DNA of 64,000 nt, taken from assembly GCA_013399695.1 (NCBI GenBank), contig VXAU01000760.1, positions 4,510,967 through 4,574,966 of the forward strand. The letters are read 5' to 3'. A program made the position numbers and the translations under genes. The DNA comes from Formicarius rufipectus. Its lineage: Eukaryota; Chordata; Aves; Passeriformes; Formicariidae. The notes under the pieces are model-generated. The model had not been told where the DNA came from. It did not search any database and saw only the letters and a list, made by a program, of their open reading frames with translations. Shown here piece after piece: positions 1 through 12,700 of this stretch (the first letter of the stretch is position 1; each line of letters starts with the position of its first letter).

Positions 1-556
1 GTGGTGCAACACTGTTCGATTTCTAACTTTGAGTCTGTTGAAGCGCATGAACTGTTCAGACAGGGGAGGTAAAAGCCTCTGCATGGGAGACCTGTCCTGA
101 CGTCTCTGGAGCCTCCTGCTTTGCCCAGAGACGCTCAGGTCTCATATGGTGCCTGCTGGCACCTGAGGGATTACACTCAGCCACTTTCAGATGCTCTTTT
201 TCTCAGCTTGGGAGGAGCTGCTTTCTTCCAGCTTGCTCCTCTATAAATCTGGTTCCTCAAAATTAATGTGTAAAAATCTGTTCTTGGTATCAATTTAGTT
301 ATTTAAGAAATAATTTCTTCATAATGTAGCTTGCTCAGAAGTTTGTTGTTACAAATCAGTGTGAATTAAATTTACAGGACAACTATGACAAACCTTTCGC
401 AATTAACAGTAAAGTAATTGGTTCACGTACCAACCCTACATGGTCCCATAAAACTTCAAAAGTTACTTACCTTTTTAGGTTAATGTTATTAAATTTGCTT
501 CAGTTAAGTAAGATTATGGATTTGATCAGGAACATTTAAAGTCCCATCTAACTTAC
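1..556 (-). other. TFDP2 intron, partial
   Basis: This is the intron downstream (in gene direction) of the exon ending at 557, cut by the window edge. I see no exon, repeat or structured element in it. Confidence 0.7.
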
Positions 557-723
557 CTGTGATGTAGCCTTCTAAAGCTTTTGGCACCAGTGATTTTGCA
601 GTTCTTAGGTCTTCAGCTGAGCATTTGCCTGCTTCAAGCCCAAAGGACATTCCCATTCTCTTCAGCACCTCACTGTCATCATGAATCTCAAAAGTGTTAT
701 CAAAATTAAAGAGATATTCAAAT
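557..723 (-). CDS. TFDP2: TFDP2 coding exon, marked-box part (residues about 296-351)
   Basis: Read on the minus strand from 723. The first base completes Lys296, then FEYLFNFDNTFEIHDDSEVL and, after Lys-Arg-Met-Gly, a Gly-Leu-Glu-Ala-Gly segment, ending GYIT plus one base. The acceptor is TTTTCCATGCAG and the donor GTAAGT. Human DP-2, as I remember it, has Ile where Ser follows the DD pair. The splice phase (one base left over) requires another coding exon, which must lie left of position 1. Confidence 0.95.
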
Positions 724-3700
724 CTGCATGGAAAAAATTAAAAGTGAGGTGGCTTTGAAAAGAGCAGAGCTGTGCTTTTCTTAACTATTCTTTCTCTGTA
801 TGCACTGAGGTAAGTGTCTGGATTCTTAATTTTCTATTAAGGGTCTTCAGGGAAAGAGAAGTGCAAAAAATGCTTTCTGTCTCCTGCCTCTGTGTCTGGC
901 CTGCCTACAGGGTTTCAAGTGGCACTTTCTTAATTAAAGTAACTTCACAACTGCAGGAAGAAAGGCCAAAACTTCCAATCTCATTAGGTAGCGTCAGAGG
1001 GGAAGAGGGGCAGCCCTGTTAAACATGAACCTTCCCTTGCACTAAAGCCAATAAGGTCACCTGCAGCCCTGTCACCAAAATAACTATGTTGGTTTTGCTT
1101 CTTTTACATTTCACTTTCTGTTCTAATGTGCAACACTCCTCCTGTGAACTGACCTATTTACCTTGGGTTAATTTTGCTCTTTTGGATGCAGCTAGCAAAG
1201 CAGTCTGTCCAGAGTCCTGTGTGTTCACAACCCACCATTTCTGCTGCAGAACTCTCAAAATGTTTTTCACTGTATATAAAAGTGGAAATAGTGATATGAA
1301 CTTAAGATAGCTTTAAGAAAAGCAGGGGTATCCAGACTGACCTTAAGCTATGATCACAGGCTACTAAAAGCCTGGACGGTGCTGGTCCAGGCATTACAAC
1401 ATAAGGCTGGTTCCCAGTATCTCATTTTCTGCTGATAAAACCTTTATCCCTGGAAAATCTTGGAAAGGTACCTCACTGGTGGGTCTTTCGTTTGCTCTCC
1501 AAGCTCATGGCACATGCCGATTTCCGTGACTGTTTTCTAATACTTGTTTCCTTTTCCCTGGAGCCAGTAATCTGGGAAGTGTTACAGCTTTTGTGTCTGT
1601 ACATAGAATTTTCATTTGGTAATATAATGCTTTGTGCTGAGCGTAACTGTCAGTTCCAGGCACTGTTTCTTTTTGACTCATACTGTACTGCTTGCAAAAT
1701 CTCTTGTTTATGCACCTGTATTTATTAAAGCATACCCACATTAAGAGAATAAGATGTGCCACTGTACTTTTAACTGGTACAATTGCATTCCTGCTCCCTA
1801 GACTGCCACAGTTAAAATCACAGAGCCATGTATGTGCAAGCAGGGAGGAGACCAGTGTCATATCCAGGTAGGACCAGCAAGCAGGGGAATTACTAAGTTC
1901 CAACTGAATGCTGCTTTTATGGCACGGGATTAAAGGCTGCATTTATTCTAGCTCTGCATTTCTCCTCCCATGTGCTGTGGTCAAATACTGGTCAAATACA
2001 AGTTTCCAAGCAGAGGAATTTACACTGTTCTTTCTCCAGTGTAGTTTCTAGTGATCTACAGTCAATGGTACAGGAAGTGCCTGCACTTCTTACTGCCCAC
2101 AGCTATTTGAAGGTTTTCTTTAGGTGACTCAACATATTCTCTCTGCACATCCTCCATATCCTCCATGATTTTGGAGACACCTGTGAACCCACTGTCCTCC
2201 CTTTTCTAGGCCAAAAAGCCCATCTGTTCCTTCTGTCACAGCCTTTCCAAAGCTTCACTCTTCCTCGCTGCCCTCCCATGTCTCTCTCCTGGTTACTTTT
2301 TCCAAGAACAAGAGAGCGCATGGTATTCCACACAGAGCACCACTATGTGTGTCTAGTTTTACATTGTATTCCTTACTGTTCTTCCTAGTAATTCCTAGCA
2401 TTATTCAGTTGTTACTTAGAAATTAACTTTTGTCCTCACAGAATGATCTACTGGGCTGCCATCTTATTACTAATAGGTCCAGAGGCCAATAGTACCATGG
2501 ATACAACTCTGGGTACACTTCTGTCCCTTCCCCAGGGTAAGTGCAAATTTGATCACCAGTGATTTTACTCTGGATTTTCTGCTCTTGCAGAAAAAAGGTA
2601 CAGGAGCTCACTTCCTACACATTCCCTCTAATTACCACAATGAATCTCCAACAGCACTATCTTCTGCTTTTCCTATTATTCTAATTTTCCAAGTTTCTGA
2701 TACATCTGTTGTTTCTGAATGCCTGTTTAAAACTAGATATTCTGGTTCCTTTTTTCCCAGGACCAACAGCATTTATATAGAAGGATCATACACACTAATT
2801 ACATTTTTCTTGTTTAAGTGGGACTTGTTCAGGTGCCTTTTCAACGTAATTTTCAACTACTTCCTCTTTATCCAAGGACTTTGCTTTTCCTGCTCCAACT
2901 TCAGACATGCCATTCCCAGTATGCTGCTTGGCACCCATCTATTGACCCTCTCAACCTCTAAACAAAACTCGCCCACCTCTCATTTTTATTTGTGAGAAAT
3001 TTCATTCTGTTTTGGCTGGACAAAACCTGCTCTTGCATAGGAAAAAGCTTAGAGAACACAAACTTCTGTTCCTAATGATATTAAATCGCCCTTGTATGTA
3101 TGACTTTTCCAAACAATTACTTTCCTTTAGAAGATCTTCTGTAAACACAATTTTGAGTAGCTAATGCTGTGAGCTTTGCTCTGCACTGGGCTTACCAACA
3201 TCTGTGCTTTATATAAATGGTACTTGGAGAATGAAGGAAAATGGAAGCCCTTTAAAGAAGGGGCTGTTGGGACTGGAACTAAGTGCAGGGCAAGCACTGA
3301 AGCTGACAAGTAATGAAGTGAGGCAGCAGCACAAATACTCTCCAATAAACTACAGGATGGGAATTCTCTAAACTGAGTGCCCCTTTTTGCTAACTGCCTC
3401 ATTTAACAGATCAATGGAACAGTGGTTACACCACCATCAGATTCTGGCACTGTTTATCCACATACTGCTGCTGCCCTAATCAGTTGCACAAATAACAACC
3501 ACAGTGGAAAACTTGCTTAATTTGGGTCATACACTTAATGACCTCCAGATAACAGTAATACCAAAGCTTGGTTACATAAACTGAAGGATCAACAAGTTAA
3601 ATAATTTTGGTGTGCTCACTTTTAGTAGCAGTGTTTTCATACAGCTGGAGGCTCTAGAAGTCTGTTACACTGCTCTAGATCCCAGATGCCAGTTTAGCTT

Positions 3701-6700
3701 CTGACAACTTCAAAACAGCAGTTCTGAAGTTTCAGTATGAAACTGTTCAACTTTTTAACGACTTCAAACCTACATGTAGAACACTATTTACAAGTGCAGA
3801 AAGAATTGTATAGTGACTATAAAATAAGGATATAATTATGAGAAATCAAAATTCATCCTAAAATTCCCAGTTTGGTGAACTGCAGTGCTGACTGGGAGCA
3901 TTCCAAAAGTTTTGTCACAGAATGTACTGGACTTCAGTCTAATTTTCTACAAAAAATTCAACTTTTAATGGAATTGCTGTTTTGCATGTTGGTCTATTTT
4001 TGCTGTCTAATTGACTTGAAGTTCAGTCCAGGATTTGCATACCACAGAGTGAAATCTGTAATCTACAGTATTAAAGCAAAGCCAGCTATTTTCAGCTAAT
4101 AAACTAGTTGTGATCCGATTAACAGTTAACGTAACAGCTCCTCATACTTCCAGCCATATTTTCACAGGATGAAGGGCACAAGCCCCCACAATTACATAAC
4201 TGGAAGATTTTCATGGTAATATGAATGCAGCTACAGCAGTTTGCCTACAGACAGAATTTCAAATTTCAATGCAATCTCCTTCAAAGAACCAGGTGCCACC
4301 TATTCACTACTAAAGGACATTTTCAAAGTTGTTAACATCACCTCTAGGGTGTTACTTTGTGTCACATGGATCATCCTCTTTTCCTGATGTATACAGCTTT
4401 TTCTGGCACTATCCCATGGCTTCATGAAAAGGTAGTGTTGTCCTAGTATATACAGTTTCAGTCACTTCTTCTGTACAGTGAATGCTCTTCGAAATATCAG
4501 CCTGAAGTGCCTTTTACAACAGTGAAAGTCAACCTTTCCTGAGGTCGTTGTTAAGCAGTGTTGATGAAATCATTCCTATTACTACTGCAGTTGCATTAAA
4601 TAGTAAAAGAACCCTAAAGCAAAACAAGCAACCCTCTGAAATGACAGTTGCAAATGTAAATACAATAATTACTTTTAGTAAACTAGAAAAACTTCCCTCA
4701 TTTGTTTTTAATAAAAATTCCAGTCCACAAAGAAAATAAAATTATAAAAATGGATTCCATAAATACTCACTTATCACTTGATATGCTGCAGTCTATAATT
4801 GTTCTTTTGCTAGTGTTGACTATTAAGAAAGGCAGCTGTATGGTGGAGTTCAAAGATGGAGGGCCTTGATTTTGCTGTTCATTTTGCTGATTTCTTTGTA
4901 CCAAGTTTTTAAACGCTATTTGCTGTAAAAACAAAGAAAGAAAAAATGATCACTGACAATAAAAGAGCAGACATCAGTGTTTCCAGGAAATGAAATGGCA
5001 TAGGTCTTATTTACCAACTCTCAGTACCTTCAGTAACTTTTTGTCAAAAAGTAAGTTGTGGCCTGACTTTCTCTTTGCATTAGTGAAGTTCACCAGGAAC
5101 AGAAGTTAAATGCGATTTTTCACACGTATCCTACTGACTATGTCTCCCTCACACTCCCTGGAGAAGAAACAAGAAAGGAGCACTAAAGCTTGCTGGAGAA
5201 CGCTTCCCCACTCCTTCTGAAAAGGCACTGGAGTCAGAGGTCTTCTGTTACTTTTTAAGCATAATTACCTCAGACCAGGATCTCCTTACACTGAATCAAA
5301 AAGTAAAAATTCCCTCACTTTCTCCTGATCTGTGTTCTGTTTCCCCTCTCCTTTATCACCCTCTTGGTTCTCTGAAAAGAGTTAGTTTTGAAATTCTCCT
5401 CTGGCAGTTACTAAACAGGTGCTGTTACACAACTTGCTGTCTAATGATTTCTTATATATGACTGCACCTGTATGGAGATGTGTGGGTTTAGGAAATGCAT
5501 TTTCATGTACAGAAAAAAAAAAAAAAGTTAAAATGAAATATACCTGCAGCAGGAGTTCTTGCAGTTGGGCTCGTTTCTGTTTTATCCTTTCAATCCGCTT
5601 CTGTTTTTCTATCTTAAAAGATAAAAGGAAATGCATCAAGGTATTTCCTTAGTTACCTTGTCTGCTCCTTTGTGCCAAACTCAACAGGCCTTCTTTGTAA
5701 AGGGGGGTGAATTGCACAGTCATAGGAGTTTCTCCAGGTCTGTCAAACTGATTTGCTTGTCAACAATTTTAACTCCAGTAAGGGATCAGTTATTACAGGA
5801 GACTATTCTCTCCCCACCCATTCCTCTTCTGTATGGTGAACTGATTGCCAAATATCACCAATTTACACACTTGTTTGAGGGCGTGCTTTGAGTTTTTTGG
5901 TTTTTTCCTTCTGCCCTCCACTCTCCCAGCATTGTGCATGTCCCACTGTTCTATGTGCAGACTACCAGACATAACTGTTTGGAGGCTGGGCTCAGGATCA
6001 TCACCTCCACCTTTCCAGCTTGAGACTCGATTAAACTAACAAGATTGCAGCAACAAAAAGGGGGTAGAGGCAACATTTTCTGCATAAGCACAGAACCCTT
6101 TTCTTGCCTTTACTGGCAGTTTATGGGGCCAAGCCATCCTGCCCAGGAGAGGCAGTGCCTGGGACAGCTGGAGTGCTGGATGCCTGTGGACCCTGCAGGT
6201 ACAGCACTATTTGGAACTGTCCTCTGGACAACACTGCACAACAGAACAACAGTCATCTTGGTTAGAAAGCGTTTTCCCTCATCCTGTTGCCCAAAATATT
6301 AAACCCTTAAATTACCTTTTCATTCAGCCACTGAAACTAAATGATGCAGTCTTTTAAAACTTAGCTGGCCCAAACCCCCGTCTTAGTTCCAATGTTGCTT
6401 TGTGGTGGTTTCCTCCTCAAACACTTTAATGTAAAATGCTTCCCTCAGAGCACAGTAAATGACTTTCTTTTCTGGGACTCTCAGAACCAGCCAACAGTTC
6501 AGATAGCATTTAGGCACGGTTTCTATATAGCAAGTTTTTTTGTACTGGTAATCTTATTAGGATTTACACTGTAAGAAGAGTAGGCAACTTAGCTTTAAAA
6601 GCAAAATTAATTCTGATTTCTGCACCATAAAAAATGCAGCTTTATTTTATAGTCTTTCCTATTATGTCAGAGGAAGCAACATTAAAAAAAAATACGCCTG

Positions 6701-9700
6701 GCTTCCATTTTCTGAATATGTAATTAGAGCCTGAAACAGTCAATCACATGATCATTGAAGATGACACAATGAAATTCAAATTCCATATTTGTAACAATAA
6801 CCTATATTGCAGACAGTGCATTCACATGAATGCATGCAAAATGTAGATTTATCCATAATTAAAAAACCCTATCCTGGAGTATAGTGATTGAGCTCATGCA
6901 TTCCCCTTGGGTGGATGTATCTTCCAAGTTGCTGTGATGGAGAAGAACAGTAAAAGCTTTTCTATTACCACATCTAGAAAGACAATTGATGTAAATGACT
7001 CTGCACAAAAAGAACTGTTCTGTACTGGAGAGGCACCACCCACCTTTTAAGTTACCTAAAGCCAAATATCACAAATCTAATATTACATATTAAGATGTAT
7101 TTGCAGACATCCATTACAGCACGCTGCAGTAAGTACACTGACTTGTGTTTTTATTTATAGCACATTTGGCCTGAAGGACAAGCAACATTTGTGCATATAA
7201 ATTCTGGCATCCCTGCAAAAACCCACCGTAACTCTTAGCCTGCTGGATAAATAATGGAAAGAACCCTGGCAGTTCATAACCAGTATTTGACATCTCAGCA
7301 GGAATTACTTTTCGATTTAATTTCCTTTGAACTTTCCAAGTACAGACATTAATGCAGAACTAGTTTCCTATTCCTTTGACTTTCTTCTGGTTTATTCGAG
7401 CTATTACACCACTGTCCATTTTTGTAAGGTAAACAGCTTGGGGTTTTAAAACCTTCATGCAATGTATACTAACTAAGACTGAACTAAGCATACACAAACA
7501 TACCCTCTCAGTTTATTCTAATATCAAAATTTGTACTTTCATAGTGTGCAAGAACCAAACCAATCAGTTTCAAATTAAGAAAAGAAATGTCTTCTAAAAA
7601 AGAGCAACTCCATTATCACAACCTGTGAACTAAACAGAATTCCCCATGTGCCTCCCTTTACCTCTAGATTCTGACATTCCTGAGCTGAGTTTGTAGGAAG
7701 GCCGATCCATCTGATTTCCTTCTTCTCCTTGGAAATGATGTTCATTGCCATCAGGACATTAAGGGCATCATAAACTCTCCGTCTAATATTCTTCTGATCA
7801 TAAGCCTGCTACGAAAACAATACAACATTAATTGCAATGAAAGAATTAAAAAAGAAAAAGCTGAACACATCCTTCATAGATACATAGCAGATAAAATGCC
7901 AAAATAGCAGTTCAAATCAGAGTGGTATTAAAACATGATCCTTCACCTGTGCTACTCATGGGATACCACTTGGGCATGTCTGGTTACAAGTGGAAGCTTC
8001 AGGCCTGCTTGAAGCAGGAAATTCCCATCATGGCAAGTCTGTCACAGCTGAAAGGCCTGACAGGACCACATGATGGATACGAGAGTAGCCTTTTCTTAAA
8101 GTTAATTATTTTGGGGGACTTCTCTACTTTATAATTTATCGGGAGTTCAATTCTTCATTTTAATTCAGTATTTTTGGATTTCAGAGCATAAGTCTTTGTA
8201 TTTGAGTAGTAGTTAGGTAAGTGAAGGAAGGCACGGACTGTGGCAAGACAGTGCAGAAACAGAAGGGACAGAATCCCAGGCCAAACAAGCCAAACCTGTC
8301 CTGGTGTAACCATCTCAACTCCTGTTTGCTTACCGAGTCTGCAGGTAAGTGGCTGTTGGAATTGGTGAACTCTGACACAAGCTCATCAGCGACTTCATTG
8401 TATGAAGTTGTCCCTTTACGCTGAACTTTTTCACAAACTTTCATTGAAAAATGTCTCAGACCCTTCCCATTTTTATCTCCTTTTTTGCTCCTCTTACTGG
8501 AAAGAGAAAAATATTATGCTAATACATTGAATGTTAATCAGCTACTGTGTTACACAGCAAAAGGTCTACCTTTGCAACAGGAATCTGATCTGAATGTTTC
8601 TTGTTTCTTATAAATTGGCAAAAAAAAGTGCACTAGAGCCCTTTCCCCTCCCTTGGCTATTTCTGCATTGATAGTATTTGAACACATGCTGCCAGGAAGG
8701 TGCTTGGAAATGGATTTGGAATTCATCTCCAGGTAGTTTCATGAAAGAGCAACCTAAAAAAAAGGAGGAAAATCTCAGCGTGTTTATGTGCTTAGATCCC
8801 AGATGCATGGGGATCTCTCATGTGTGTGCCTAAAACAGAAAGGCTCAGACATTGCTATTGAAAATACAGGAGATACTAAAGTTAGTCATGAGGGGAATGA
8901 AACTATGTGCCATCAGAGTAAAGAATTTCTTTTGTGGAGAATAAGTACATATTAATTTGGGTTTATGGTGCCAAATTAACAACCAGCAACTGTCAGGGTT
9001 ATTTTCCATTCACCTTAGTCTTTCAGAAAAGCGAGAGCTTAGCTAATGGTAATAGAAAAAAAACAGCAATTGGCTTTCTCACACAAGCTAGATTTGCATG
9101 TGTATTTCAACAGAAGCCTTAAAAAAGTTCTTTTTTTTTTCTTTTTTTTCTTTTCTTTTGTTTAAGTACAGTCTTAGAAGTTCATTTGATAATATGTTTT
9201 AGGGATATCTGTTATTTTACAGAAAAAGCCTAGGTCTGTCAGTAGTAACAAGCTAGGGAAAATACTAAAATACAAGAATGGTTTTCAAAATTTCAAATGT
9301 ATTTAAGAAAGCAGAACAGAGAAAAAAAATAGTAGAAAGGAACACCAGAAGATTAAAAAAAACCCTCAACACTTCCAGTCCCTAGAGATACTCAATTTGA
9401 TCAACCCCAAGAGGTAAACAAATAAAACCACCTTGAATGTTTTCCAAAAAAGGCTTCAGAAGCAAAGGAGGAAAAGATTATTTGTTTACAAATATTTGTC
9501 ACATTGAAAACTAGAACAATCCTGTTTCTGAAGATCTGTTTGTTTTTCACAACTCCCAGTATCATCTGTAACAGTAAATGTACTTAACAGGAAGTACTAA
9601 AGCTATCAGCATCAGCACAGCTTTCATGTGGAGTGAAAACTGCTGAAAGTGGCAACTGGACACCCATCTCTCTGTAGGGCAGATCTGAAGCAAAACAGGT

Positions 9701-12700
9701 TTGCCTGTACATAAAATACATGTTCAGTAATACTCACCTTTCTGAAAAATCTGACTCTATAATTTCTTGAGTCCGTTTTCGCTCCCTAAGAAAAGGCAAT
9801 TCAAACTTAAGATGAAAATAACATTATATCTATAGCCCACAAAACCCACAGTGTGTTTGCTGTTGCATCTTTCCCAAAAGGGAAAAATACGATACATGGA
9901 GGTTGACAAAATCTGAGAGAAGGTGGTTAGGGCTTTTGGAGGAGGTTGTCTGAGCTCACTGCCAGACAAGTCCTATTCCCAATTTTATATGCTTTCCCCA
10001 TATGAATTTAGGTAACTTCACCTGAAACTACAGGAAGTTCTGATGTTGATCTAGATAATCGATGTCCATCAAAAAGAAGAAGCTGGGCTACTTTGAAAAT
10101 TCCACATGGAAGAAAAATGTCTTTAAACAGTGCATAAGATATATCCTGTATTTTCAGGCCCTTGAATATTCTGAAATCTTTGAACAAAGCCCAACACTAA
10201 AATGTTGATATTAGGGGCTGATGCAGACAGAGCTGGAGTGACCCTGAGGCAGCAGCTGGCAGGAGTGTTGCCCAGGACTGGCAGGCTGCAGTCACTGTGA
10301 TCCAGACCTGCACACCCTGCAGCTCACACGGTACAGGTGCCCCAGAGCTGTCAGGAGGTCATATCCAGTTGTTTCCCTGCATTCCCAAGTGGGCTCACAG
10401 CACACACTTACACAGCTGAAGACCTGGCACCGCTGTGAGGGAAGCTTAACAAAACTGGTGGATCTGAAGAGCTGTGCATGAAAGGCAGCACATGCTGGGC
10501 TCTGTGACCAGAACCCAGCAGGCCTCTCCCTGGGCAGCAGTAGCAGGAGGATTTGTGTCGCTGTTGATCCCTGTCCATGGTGCTTACCAGGGGCTCAGTG
10601 AGCTGGGGGGCTGCAGCACTTCCCTGGGCAGGCACCTGGAGCAGCCTGAGGGCAGAGCTGTACCCTGGCCTGTGCACCAGTCTGTGTGCAGCCCTGGGAG
10701 TGAATACGCTCGTGTCGCTTGCCTTTGGAAATCATTTGGAATCTGTGGAGCAGACGATGGGTAAAGCAAGCAGTCTGGACTTGCAGTCTTCTGGAACTGT
10801 CTTCAGCAAGGACTTGCCACCTCCATTCAGGAACACCACATGCCCTTCGTCACCTCTGTTCCTCAGGTGAAAACAGGACCTATCACATAGATTTCTGCAT
10901 GGATAATATTTACTGGTCTGTCTGGAGTCATCATTTTATGGGTGAAACCGGAGTCAGGCTCTTCAGCAGGTTGTGACCAGACAATAAGAGCTTGTTCCTC
11001 CTTTGGGTACTGAAAAAATGTCTGTCCGGCCTCCACATTTCACAAAATTTGCAGAAACAAAGTTATCTTTGATAACACCTTTTTCAAATAAAATCAGAAC
11101 TAAGTGCATTCACAAGGAATTTTAGGAAAAGAACATATGCCCAGAAAAAAAAAAACCTGCTCAGCTGGGCCTGCAGTTTTCACTACAGTGGGAATACAGT
11201 GAGTGGGGAGTACAGGTCTGTGACAGTCCTTGCTTACAGAGTAAAATGGAGAAAGTCAAGGTACAAACATCACACTCATTTCTGTTCTTCCTTAGATGCT
11301 CCATTTCCTGCATCTAAAGCTGAAAAGGTACTGCTGACATTCATCACTGATTACAAAAATTAACCTAGATGCAAAAATAAACTTCTTTTTCAAAGGCAAA
11401 GCACTACATCTCTATTTTGAGACAGTTGACCTCAGCCTTTCTGTATGAAAGCAAAATACCAAGAAATACTGTAAAGAGCAGATTGACTTGGAAGAGATCA
11501 AGAATATCATGTTACTCTGGAGTACCTCAGAACACCATTGAACCTGTTGCTACTTTAACTAGTAATAAAAATACCACACTGATTATATTAAAACCTTTCC
11601 AATAGAGTTTATCTTTAAATGCCTCTTGAAATGATGTTGACAGTCTCTCCCCCTGTAGGTACCCACTGCTATGGTCAACAGCAGCACTACTGGAATAAAC
11701 CATGAATTCATGAAAAAAATAAAGGCCTGATTTTACCAGGACTCCTGAACTTGTGACTCTCCATTTTCACAAAGAAACAGACACTGCCATAAACCACAAT
11801 TAGAACAGTGAAGTGACCAGTAGTTCATGTTCATATGCTTGAGACACCAGAAGTGCATACCAGCTGAACAGCACACCCCATATTCCTTTTAGCTTGCAAG
11901 AACTAGAAACTGGAAGCCAACATGTAACAGTATAAGTAACAGAAAAGATCAGACCCTCACACATCTTTAAATACAACACAAGTCTTACCCTGGGACCCAG
12001 CCGGAAGCCTCTGTGATGTGTGTCTGTGTGACCATCGTGGGTGCTGGGTTATATGGACTCCCTATCAGAACACTCCCTGAACTGGTCAGTCTTTGTGGTG
12101 TGCTTATGATCTGTAAAATATAGGAATAAAAAAAAGAGCTGTCTTAAGAAAACAGAGGTTACCACAGCCTAAAATTCATACTAGAAACAGTAGCAATAGT
12201 TCTGTACCAGAAGCAAGCTGCAGTCAAAATATACAGCAGAGATGTCCTTGGAAGATCTTCATACAGTAAAGCAGCTACAACACTATTTTCTAACTGTACC
12301 ATATTACTGTATTATTCATATGGTCAAGAACTAGACAAATAGAAGAATTCCTAGGTATGGCAGGTAGGATCTGTACCTATAAATACCAGGTTGTTTCTCC
12401 ACAAGTACATGTAAGGCAATCTCTTCATCACTGTAATCAGTAAAACCTTCATGCTTTCCAATGGATTTGTCTCTTGAATTGTCTTTGGTGCTGAAGACAA
12501 TCTGAGCTCCAGGCAAAGTGTTCCCTGCAGTTTCTATAAATCACAACATCCCAGGGCATTCTGGCAACAGCATGGCACCTACAGAATTCAATGCAAAGTC
12601 TGTACTACAGACAGAACTTAGGTTTATACAAACCTGCTGAATGTACAGTGGTTACCACCAAGACACCTGGTCTCAACTCTTAAGTCACATCTAGGCTCAT

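Noticed and set aside
2549..2995. A 148-residue open frame with a hydrophobic segment
   Set aside because: No homologue is recognised, and it sits in an intron without a promoter or splice signals that fit.
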